From contig JAADFX010000010.1 of the NCBI GenBank assembly GCA_013152685.1, positions 1 to 36,111 of the forward strand: a DNA stretch of 36,111 nucleotides, written 5' to 3'. This stretch comes from Methanobacteriota archaeon (GTDB lineage Archaea; Hydrothermarchaeota; Hydrothermarchaeia; Hydrothermarchaeales; BMS3B). Below the pieces are notes generated by a model, which was not told the DNA's origin, made no database searches, and was given only the letters and a program-made list of their open reading frames with translations. This document shows positions 1 to 6,800 of the stretch, piece after piece. Numbering within the stretch: the stretch's first letter is position 1; each line of letters starts with the position of its first letter. The translations under genes were made by a program, and so were the position numbers.

Positions 1-400
1 TTGCGATGACGAACTGCACCCACAGGGAGTAGGGCAGCCTGTCCACGGGTAAGCCAACGAGGTCGCCGTAGAGCAGCAACAGCAGCACAAAGCCGGAGCT
101 GAACCCGGCTATCACCCTGCGCCTCAGCTCGGCGATGTACCTCTCTCTTGCCTCCCTCTCGGCGTCCTGCTCCTCCTCCTCGGCGACGCCGATGTAGGTG
201 TAGCCCGTCTTCTCTATAGCCTGCCTGATGTCCTCAAGGCTCACCATGCCCGGGTCGTAAACCACCCGTGCGCTCTCTGTTCCCAGGTTTACGCTGACCT
301 CCTGCACTCCTTCCAGGCCCTTTAGCGCCTTCTCTATGGTTGCCACGCACATGGCGCAGGTCATTCCCGTTATCCTGAGACTAGCCTCTTTAGCAGCCAT
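1..400 (-). CDS. copA: Heavy-metal (copper) translocating P-type ATPase, N-terminal part with HMA domain; truncated by window edge
   Basis: My reverse-strand translation from 400: MAAKEASLRITGMTCAMCVATIEKALKGLEGVQEVSVNLGTESARVVYDP..., an HMA domain with GMTCAMC motif, followed by a charged linker and a hydrophobic helix; open at position 1. Not in the ORF track because it runs off the edge. Confidence 0.88.
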   Translation of the reverse strand, partial: MAAKEASLRITGMTCAMCVATIEKALKGLEGVQEVSVNLGTESARVVYDPGMVSLEDIRQAIEKTGYTYIGVAEEEEQDAEREARERYIAELRRRVIAGFSSGFVLLLLLYGDLVGLPVDRLPYSLWVQFVIA

Positions 401-548
401 CCTTTATCCTCCACTTTCCCCGGCGCAGTGCGCTCTCAATCTCCCACACCTGCATCCGTGTGAGCCCGTACTTCCTTATTATCTCCTCTTCCTGCACAAC
501 GCCGGTAATCAGCTCCACCAGGTCGCGCAGCTTCAGCGTCACCTTCAT
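390..548 (-). CDS. Small (~52 aa) conserved-looking protein, possibly helix-turn-helix, overlapping copA start
   Basis: MKVTLKLRDLVELITGVVQEEEIIRKYGLTRMQVWEIESALRRGKWRIKDGC; overlaps the copA start by 11 nt; TATA-like TTTATTTAT about 25-30 nt upstream of the ATG at 548 favours this start over the longer 572 start in the ORF track. Confidence 0.6.
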   Translation of the reverse strand: MKVTLKLRDLVELITGVVQEEEIIRKYGLTRMQVWEIESALRRGKWRIKDGC

Positions 549-570
549 GGATAGAGTGTCTGCGTCCTTC

Positions 571-599
571 ATAAATAAACCTTTTTGTTTTCAAAAAGG
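571..599 (-). promoter_or_regulatory. TATA-like element with adjacent perfect 8-bp inverted repeat (candidate operator) upstream of the copper genes
   Basis: Plus strand ATAAATAAACCTTTTTGTTTTCAAAAAGG; CCTTTTTG (580-587), TTTT spacer, CAAAAAGG (592-599). Confidence 0.55.
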
Positions 600-686
600 C
601 AACACCCATTCCAATTTATTATTCATATGGAACAGCCCTGCCAACTATCCACAAAATAAAGATTCGGGATTGGTAGCCTTTTCATA

Positions 687-1157
687 ATGAAGTACGAGAT
701 TACCGAGGTGAAGCTTCCGGGCACGGGCGGTGGTGTTATGGCAGAGCCGAGCGATGAGGAGATAAGGGAGCTGCTCAGGAGCGCCAGGACGATTGCGGTG
801 GTGGGCTTCTCCACCAACCCAGCTAAGGATGCCCACAGGGTGCCAAAGAGGCTCATGGAGCTGGGCTACCGCGTCATACCCATCAACCCCTTCGCTGAGG
901 AGATTCTGGGTGAGCGGAGCTACCCCTCCCTTCTGGACGTGCCCAGAGACATCAAGGTGGACATAGTGAATGTTTTCCGCCCCGCCGAGGAGGTGCCCGA
1001 GATAGTGGAGCAGGCAATCCAGATTGGAGCCAGGGCGCTGTGGCTGCAGCTGGGGATAACCCACGAGGAGGCGGCCGAGCGAGCCCGGAGAGCCGGGCTC
1101 ACGGTGGTCCAGAACAGGTGCATCAAGGTGGAGCACCGGCGCCTGCTGGGGGAATAA
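687..1157 (+). CDS. CoA-binding domain protein (CoA_binding_2 / YccU-like)
   Basis: TIAVVGFSTNPAKDAHRVPKRLMELGYRVIPINPFAEEILGERSYPSL...ALWLQLGITHEEAAERARRAGLTVVQNRCIKVEH is typical of the family. An internal ATG at 738 (MAEPSDEE) is an alternative start. Confidence 0.88.
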   Translation: MKYEITEVKLPGTGGGVMAEPSDEEIRELLRSARTIAVVGFSTNPAKDAHRVPKRLMELGYRVIPINPFAEEILGERSYPSLLDVPRDIKVDIVNVFRPAEEVPEIVEQAIQIGARALWLQLGITHEEAAERARRAGLTVVQNRCIKVEHRRLLGE

Positions 1158-1189
1158 GTATTTAATCAGCGCGGGAGAAAATTTCAGCA

Positions 1190-2344
1190 ATGCGTGAGAA
1201 GAGTCGGAGGCTCTCGGGAAGGCGCATAGCGCTCTGCGTCACCGGAAGCGCTGCTGCAATCGAGGCGCCCAAGCTTGCGAGGGAGCTCCGCAGGCACGGC
1301 GCCAGGGTCAGGGCGTACATGAGCGAGGGGGCGACGGAGGTTCTCCACCCCAATGCGATGGAGTTTGCCACGGGTGAGAAGCCCGTGACAGGAATCACCG
1401 GCGCCCTGGAGCACCTGGAGGAGTACGACCTGGTGCTCGTGGCACCTGCCTCGGCGAACACCATCGGCAAGCTCGCCCACGGCATAGCGGATACCCCGCC
1501 GGCGCTGCTCTTCCTGGCTTCCGAGGCCAAGCTCATTGTGGCGCCTGCAATGCACCTCTCAATGCACCGCAAGCAGGTGGTGGTGGAGAACCTGGAGAAG
1601 CTCAGGGAGATGGGGGCTCTGGTTGTGGAGCCGGTAATCGCCGAGGGTGCGGCGAAGCTCGCGCCCGTGGAGGAGATTGCCGAGCACGCGATCCGCGCGC
1701 TGGGCGGCGGGGAGCTGGCCGGGAAGAGGGTGGTTATAACCGCGGGCGCCACCGAGGAGGCGATAGATGCGGTCCGCGTCATAACCAACAGGAGCTCCGG
1801 CAGGATGGGTCTTGCGCTGGCGAAGGAGGCCTTCTACCGCGGCGCTGAGGTCACCCTTATTGCGGGCAGGATGGGCGTTTCTCCCCCCGGCTACCTGCGC
1901 ACAGTTAGAGCGCTTACCATTGAGGAGATGCGCAGGGCCGTGGAGAGGCACTCTGAGGGGGCGGATGTGTTTATCTCCGCCGCCGCGGTGGGCGACTTCG
2001 TGGTGGAGCCTAAGGTGGAGGGCAAGCTGGACTCCTCGCGGGAGGTTACTCTCACCCTGAAGCCGGCGCCCAAGGTGCTCGCCGCGAGCAGGGGGGCAAG
2101 CTTCAGGGCCGCCTTCAAGGCGGTGCACGGCGCCAGCGGGGAGGAGCTCGTTGAAGCGGCTAAGGCGCTGATGGAGGGGGAAGGCCTTGACCTGGTGGTG
2201 GCCAACGACGTTTCCCGGGGGGTGTTCGGCTCTGAGGAGAATGAGGTGGTGCTCGTGACCCGCGACGGGGCGCTTTCCCTGCCCAGGATGCCCAAGAGCG
2301 AGGTTGCGAGGCACATCTTCGACCTGGTGGTAAAGAGGCTCTGA
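1190..2344 (+). CDS. coaBC: Bifunctional phosphopantothenoylcysteine decarboxylase / phosphopantothenate-cysteine ligase
   Basis: N-terminal flavoprotein domain (ALCVTGSAAAIEAPKLARELRRHGARVRAYMSEGA; VAPASANTIGKLAHGIADT) and C-terminal DFP domain (VITAGATEEAIDAVRVITNRSSGRMGLALAKEAFYRGAEVTLIAG). Confidence 0.95.
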   Translation: MREKSRRLSGRRIALCVTGSAAAIEAPKLARELRRHGARVRAYMSEGATEVLHPNAMEFATGEKPVTGITGALEHLEEYDLVLVAPASANTIGKLAHGIADTPPALLFLASEAKLIVAPAMHLSMHRKQVVVENLEKLREMGALVVEPVIAEGAAKLAPVEEIAEHAIRALGGGELAGKRVVITAGATEEAIDAVRVITNRSSGRMGLALAKEAFYRGAEVTLIAGRMGVSPPGYLRTVRALTIEEMRRAVERHSEGADVFISAAAVGDFVVEPKVEGKLDSSREVTLTLKPAPKVLAASRGASFRAAFKAVHGASGEELVEAAKALMEGEGLDLVVANDVSRGVFGSEENEVVLVTRDGALSLPRMPKSEVARHIFDLVVKRL

Positions 2345-2345
2345 G

Positions 2346-3218
2346 ATGCGTGCTGGAGCTTTTGTTCCGGGGCACATTACCGGCTTCTTTGAGGTGTTTT
2401 TAACCGGAGACGCGCTGACCTCTGGCTCCAGGGGCGCGGGCGTGGTGCTCAGCGAGGGCGTTGTGACCCGGGTGGAGGTGAGGCGCGCCTCTGAGCCCAG
2501 CATAGAGGTGGAGCTCAACGGCGAAGCTTGCGAGTGCGAGGTGAGTGAGCGCGTTGCCACGGCTCTGCTGCGCAGTTGCGGCTCGGGGTATGCGCTGAAA
2601 ATCTCCCACACCACCCCTCTGCCCGTGATGCAGGGCTTCGGCACCTCCGCCGCCGGTGCTCTTGGCACAGCGATTGCCCTGAATGAAGCTTTAGGCTTGA
2701 GGATGAGCGCCCTGGAGCTTGCCAGGATAGCGCACTGCGCCGAGGTGGAGTGCCGCACCGGCTTGGGGGATGTGGTTGCCCAGCTCAGCGGCGGGCTGGT
2801 GGTGCGCACCCGTGCCGGAGCCCCCGGTGTGGGGGAGGTGAGGAAGTTCTACTCCAGCGCGGGGCTGGTGGTCTTCCTTGTGGGCAGGGGTTTGAAGACC
2901 AGGGAGGTGCTCTCCTCTCCGGGGGTGCTGGAGAGGATAAACCGCATTGCGCGGGGTTGCCTCGAGGAGCTGCTCAGGGCTCCCTGTGCTGAGCGCTTTA
3001 TGAGCCTTTCAAAAAAATTCGCCCTGAAGAGCGGGCTTGCGAGGGGAAAGGTCAGGGAGGCGATTTATGAGCTGGAGGAGCACGGGATTGAGGCGAGCAT
3101 GGCGATGCTGGGCGAGGCTGTATTTGCGCTTTCTGAAAAACCTGATGAGCTTGTTAACCTTCTGGATTTTCCCAGTATAATCGCGAGAGTTGACAACTGC
3201 GGGGCGAGACTGCTATGA
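2346..3218 (+). CDS. Pantoate kinase (archaeal GHMP kinase, COG1829)
   Basis: AFVPGHITGFFEV..., TPLPVMQGFGTSAAGALGTAIALNEALGL GHMP motif; neighbours coaBC and PPS. Confidence 0.9.
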   Translation: MRAGAFVPGHITGFFEVFLTGDALTSGSRGAGVVLSEGVVTRVEVRRASEPSIEVELNGEACECEVSERVATALLRSCGSGYALKISHTTPLPVMQGFGTSAAGALGTAIALNEALGLRMSALELARIAHCAEVECRTGLGDVVAQLSGGLVVRTRAGAPGVGEVRKFYSSAGLVVFLVGRGLKTREVLSSPGVLERINRIARGCLEELLRAPCAERFMSLSKKFALKSGLARGKVREAIYELEEHGIEASMAMLGEAVFALSEKPDELVNLLDFPSIIARVDNCGARLL

Positions 3219-3802
3219 CTCTGCTGCAGAGCATCAGGAACACCTTTCTGACGGGCCTCCTCCTGTTTATTCCGCTGGTGGCCACTGTGTACGTGCTCTG
3301 GTTCGGCTTCGACTTCCTGGACGGGCTTCTGAGGCCTCTCCTGAAGCGGGTGCTCGGCGTCTATATCCCCGGCTTCGGCGTCGTGGCGACGCTGCTGCTC
3401 ATCTTCGCCCTGGGCGCCCTCGCCAGGCTGGCGCTGGGGAAGAGGATAGTCGGCGCCCTGGAGCAGGCGATAATGCGCATCCCCCTGGTGAAGACCGTCT
3501 ACGCCACTGTGAAGCACGCCAGTGAGGCGCTGATAGACAACAGGGCGAGCGGCTTCAAGGGCGTGGTGCTGGTGCAGTACCCCAGGCGCGGATGCTACGT
3601 TATCGGCTTCACCACCGGCGCCAACATCACTGAAGCAAGGGAGAGAACCGGGAAGGAGCTGGTGAACGTCTTCGTGCCAACTGCGCCAAATCCCACCTCG
3701 GGGATGGTGATAATGGTGCCCGAGGACGAGGTTATCCCGCTGGAGATGAGCGTGGAGGACGGGCTCAAGCTGATAGTCTCGGGAGGTTTTGCCAGGAGAT
3801 GA
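3215..3802 (+). CDS. DUF502 family membrane protein
   Basis: MTLLQSIRNTFLTGLLLFIPLVATVYVLWFGFDFLDGLLRPLL...RIPLVKTVYATVKHASEAL...FKGVVLVQYPRRGCYVIGFTTG...VFVPTAPNPTSGMVIMVPEDEVIPLEMSVEDGLKLIVSGG, characteristic of DUF502; ATGA overlaps at both ends. Confidence 0.92.
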   Translation: MTLLQSIRNTFLTGLLLFIPLVATVYVLWFGFDFLDGLLRPLLKRVLGVYIPGFGVVATLLLIFALGALARLALGKRIVGALEQAIMRIPLVKTVYATVKHASEALIDNRASGFKGVVLVQYPRRGCYVIGFTTGANITEARERTGKELVNVFVPTAPNPTSGMVIMVPEDEVIPLEMSVEDGLKLIVSGGFARR

Positions 3803-4551
3803 TTCCCCGCGACCACCCGCGGTACCACTCGCTCATGCAGCGGGAGAAGCTTGCCCGCGGCTACGAGCAGGGGGTGGTGGTGCTTGAGGGGCTTATCGCC
3901 CACGGCAGGGGTGAGGCCTTCGACTACCTCCTGGGTGAGACCACCATTGAGCCCGCGAGGCGCGCAATTAGAGCGGCTGCGGCGTCGCTTCTGCTCGCCT
4001 CCTCGCCGGTTATATCTGTGAACGGCAACACCGCCGCGCTCTGTGCGAAGGAGCTGGTGCGGCTCGCTAAGGAGGCGGGGGCGAAGCTGGAGGTGAACCT
4101 CTTCTACCGCTCCACGGAGAGGGCGAGGAGAATCGCGGAGCTGCTGCGCAGAGCGGGTGCGGAGGAGGTGCTGGGGGTTGAGCCCGAGGCTGAGATTCCC
4201 TCGCTGAGCAGCCAGCGCAGGCTGGTGGCGAGGCAGGGGATATACTCGGCTGACGTGGTGCTCCTCGCCATAGAGGATGGGGACAGAACAGAGGCTCTGG
4301 TGGATATGGGGAAGAGGGTTATTGCGATAGACCTGAACCCCCTCTCGCGCACCGCAAGGCGTGCGAGCATAACAATTGTGGACGAGGTCACGCGCGCCCT
4401 GCCGCTGCTCACGCGGGAGCTGGCTCGGCTCAGAGGTCTTGGCAGACCTGAGCTCAAAAGGCGGGCAAGCTTCGACAACTCCGCGAACCTCAGGGAGGTG
4501 CTGAGTTACATCGCGAGGCGCCTGGAGGAATTCCGGCCGGAGGATTTTTAA
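3799..4551 (+). CDS. 4-phosphopantoate--beta-alanine ligase (archaeal phosphopantothenate synthetase, COG1701)
   Basis: MIPRDHPRYHSLMQREKLARGYEQGVVVLEGLIAHGRGEAFDYLLGE...PVISVNGNTAALC...VEVNLFYRSTERARRIAELLRRAGAEEVLG-type sequence. Confidence 0.92.
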   Translation: MIPRDHPRYHSLMQREKLARGYEQGVVVLEGLIAHGRGEAFDYLLGETTIEPARRAIRAAAASLLLASSPVISVNGNTAALCAKELVRLAKEAGAKLEVNLFYRSTERARRIAELLRRAGAEEVLGVEPEAEIPSLSSQRRLVARQGIYSADVVLLAIEDGDRTEALVDMGKRVIAIDLNPLSRTARRASITIVDEVTRALPLLTRELARLRGLGRPELKRRASFDNSANLREVLSYIARRLEEFRPEDF

Positions 4552-4576
4552 ACGTTACCTATCTCGCAGAGAAAAA

Positions 4577-6154
4577 ATGGACGAGCTCCTCACGCTGGCG
4601 AAGAGAGGCGAGGGAGGTAACGTAGAGTTCAAGGAGTACCTCTCGCGAAGGGTGCACCTCTCTCGTGAGAGAAGGCAGAGCCTGGCTTCGCAGCTCAAGT
4701 ACAGGGCCAACAACGGCTCGGGCAGGGCGGTCTATCTCCTCGGGGTGAGCGACTCCGGCGAGGTGGTCGGGCTTGAGAGGGAGAGGCTGGAGGAGAGCCT
4801 TGAGGTGCTCGCAGAGATTGCCCGCGACGTGGGCTTTGCCATTACTGAGGAGAAGGTCTACAGCATAGACTCGCGCTGCGCAGCCCTTGTGGTGCTGGAG
4901 CGCTCTCGCCTTGAGAAGGAGCACCTGCTCATCGCCACCGCGGGGCACGTGGACCACGGCAAGAGCACGCTGGTGGGCGCCCTCGTGTCGGGGGAGCTGG
5001 ACGACGGCTCGGGCAGGACGAGGCGCTACCTGGATACGCAGAAGCACGAGATTGAGCGCGGACTGAGCGCAGACCTTAGCTACGCGGTCTATGGGTTTAC
5101 CAGCTCTGGCGAGGCGATCCGCCTGCGCAATCCCCTGAGCAGGGAGGAGCGCGCGGGTGTGGTTGCAAGGGCGGCGAAGCTGGTGAGCTTTGTTGACACT
5201 GTAGGGCACGAGCCCTGGCTGCGCACAACCATAAGGGGAATAGTGGGCCAGAAGCTGGACTACGGTCTGCTGACCATTGCCGGCGATGACGGCATAACCC
5301 ACATTACCAAGGAGCACCTGGGGATTATGCTGGCGATGGACCTTCCGGTTATAATAGCCATAACCAAGGCTGACAGGGCGAGGGACCTGGGGGAGCTCCA
5401 GGGTGAGATAGCCCGTCTTCTGACACTGGTGGGCAGGGTCCCCAAGTTCATATCCTCCCCCAGAGACATAGCGGAGCTGGGAAACTTCTGGGAGAGCGGG
5501 GTGCTTGTCCCGGTTGTGGTGACCTCTGCAAAGACCGGTGAGGGGCTGGAGATTCTGGACAGGCTGTTCTACTACCTGCCCAAGCGCGTATCCCGGCCCG
5601 AGCGGGAGGCGGAGTTCATGATGTACATAGACAAGATATACAGCGTTCCCGGCGCCGGCACGGTGGTGAGCGGCAGCGTGAAGCGGGGGAGTGTAAAAAG
5701 GGGGCAGGAGCTGTTTTTGGGTCCGGATGAGAAGGGCGCCTGGCACAGGGTGAGGGGCGCCTCCATAGAGGTCCACCACCTGAGCGTTGAGAGCGCAGAG
5801 GTGGGGGAGGTGGTGGGGATAGCGATAAAGGGCGCAAAGATAAAGCCCAGGCGCGGAATGGTGCTGACCTCCAGGGAGAAGCTGCAGGCGGTGAGGAGCT
5901 TCCTCGCAGACGTTGTCGTGCTGAACCACCCGACGCGGATTGCACGCGGTTATGAGCCGGTGATTCACCTGGAGACAATCTCTGAAGCTGTGGTGCTGGA
6001 GCCTCTCGATAGAGAATTCCTCGCGGCCGGCGACAGGGGCAGGGTGAGGGTGACCTTCAAGTATGCGCCCCACTTCGTGGAGCGGGGGCAGCGCTTCGTG
6101 TTCCGCGAGGGCAGGAGCAAGGGCATAGGCGTTGTCACAGAGGTAGTTGCGTAG
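4577..6154 (+). CDS. GTPBP1-like translational GTPase (COG5258) with an AlbA_2/Schlafen-like N-terminal region
   Basis: G1 AGHVDHGKSTLVGAL, DTVGHEPWLRTTIRG, ITKAD, GAGTVVSGSVKRG EF-Tu domain 2; N-terminus GEGGNVEFKEYLSRRVHLSRERRQSLASQLKYRANNGSGRAVYLLGVSDSGEVVGL. Confidence 0.9.
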   Translation: MDELLTLAKRGEGGNVEFKEYLSRRVHLSRERRQSLASQLKYRANNGSGRAVYLLGVSDSGEVVGLERERLEESLEVLAEIARDVGFAITEEKVYSIDSRCAALVVLERSRLEKEHLLIATAGHVDHGKSTLVGALVSGELDDGSGRTRRYLDTQKHEIERGLSADLSYAVYGFTSSGEAIRLRNPLSREERAGVVARAAKLVSFVDTVGHEPWLRTTIRGIVGQKLDYGLLTIAGDDGITHITKEHLGIMLAMDLPVIIAITKADRARDLGELQGEIARLLTLVGRVPKFISSPRDIAELGNFWESGVLVPVVVTSAKTGEGLEILDRLFYYLPKRVSRPEREAEFMMYIDKIYSVPGAGTVVSGSVKRGSVKRGQELFLGPDEKGAWHRVRGASIEVHHLSVESAEVGEVVGIAIKGAKIKPRRGMVLTSREKLQAVRSFLADVVVLNHPTRIARGYEPVIHLETISEAVVLEPLDREFLAAGDRGRVRVTFKYAPHFVERGQRFVFREGRSKGIGVVTEVVA

Positions 6155-6690
6155 TGGTGGCGATGAGGCTGCTGGTGTACCACGCGGGGCAGTGCGCGCC
6201 CAAGAAGTGCACCGCCTTAAAGCTGTCGCGCTTCTCGCTGGTCAAGCTTGTGCGCAGCATGCGTGCAATTCCGCGCGGTGCGGTTGTTCTCAACCCCTTT
6301 GCGCCGAGGCTGCTCTCGCCTCAGGATGGCGCAGGCACCCTGGTGGCGCTGGACTGCTCCTGGGAGAGCGCGCGCGAGGTCTTCAGCAGGTACCGTGGCA
6401 GGGCGAGGCACCGCTCCCTCCCGCTGCTGGTGGCCGCGAACCCCGTGAATTACGGAAAAATCGCCAGGCTGAGCACCGTGGAAGCGCTGGCGGCGGCGCT
6501 CTGCATCCTGGGTGAGGAGGAGCAGGCCAGGGCTCTGCTCTCAAAGTTCAGCTGGGGGCACAGCTTCCTGGAGCTCAACCGCAGCCTTCTGGAGGAGTAC
6601 GCCGGCGCCTCAAGCGTTGAGGCCCTGCTGGAGGTGCAGCGGGAGTACTTCGGAGAGCTGGCGGAGCTTCACGCCAAGCCTGCGGAGTAG
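6154..6690 (+). CDS. tsr3: Tsr3/DUF367 family rRNA aminocarboxypropyltransferase
   Basis: QCAPKKCTALKLSRFSLVKLV...VVLNPFAPRLLSPQD...LVALDCSWESA...RHRSLPLLVAANPVNYGKIARLSTVEALAAALCILGE...FSWGHSFLELNRSLLEEYA. Confidence 0.93.
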   Translation: MVAMRLLVYHAGQCAPKKCTALKLSRFSLVKLVRSMRAIPRGAVVLNPFAPRLLSPQDGAGTLVALDCSWESAREVFSRYRGRARHRSLPLLVAANPVNYGKIARLSTVEALAAALCILGEEEQARALLSKFSWGHSFLELNRSLLEEYAGASSVEALLEVQREYFGELAELHAKPAE

Positions 6691-6800
6691 GCTTTACATG
6701 GAATTCACCGGGGCATGGTCCGGGTGATAGCCCCGCTGGCAGTTGTAAAATTTTATTTTAGAAAAATTTTTATTGTGCACAGTCCAAAATAGTAAAGACT

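Noticed and set aside
4559-6073. 504-aa minus-strand ORF antisense to the GTPBP1-like gene
   Set aside because: Low-complexity His/Leu/Arg/Gly composition typical of GC-rich antisense reading; the plus-strand GTPase has unmistakable motifs.
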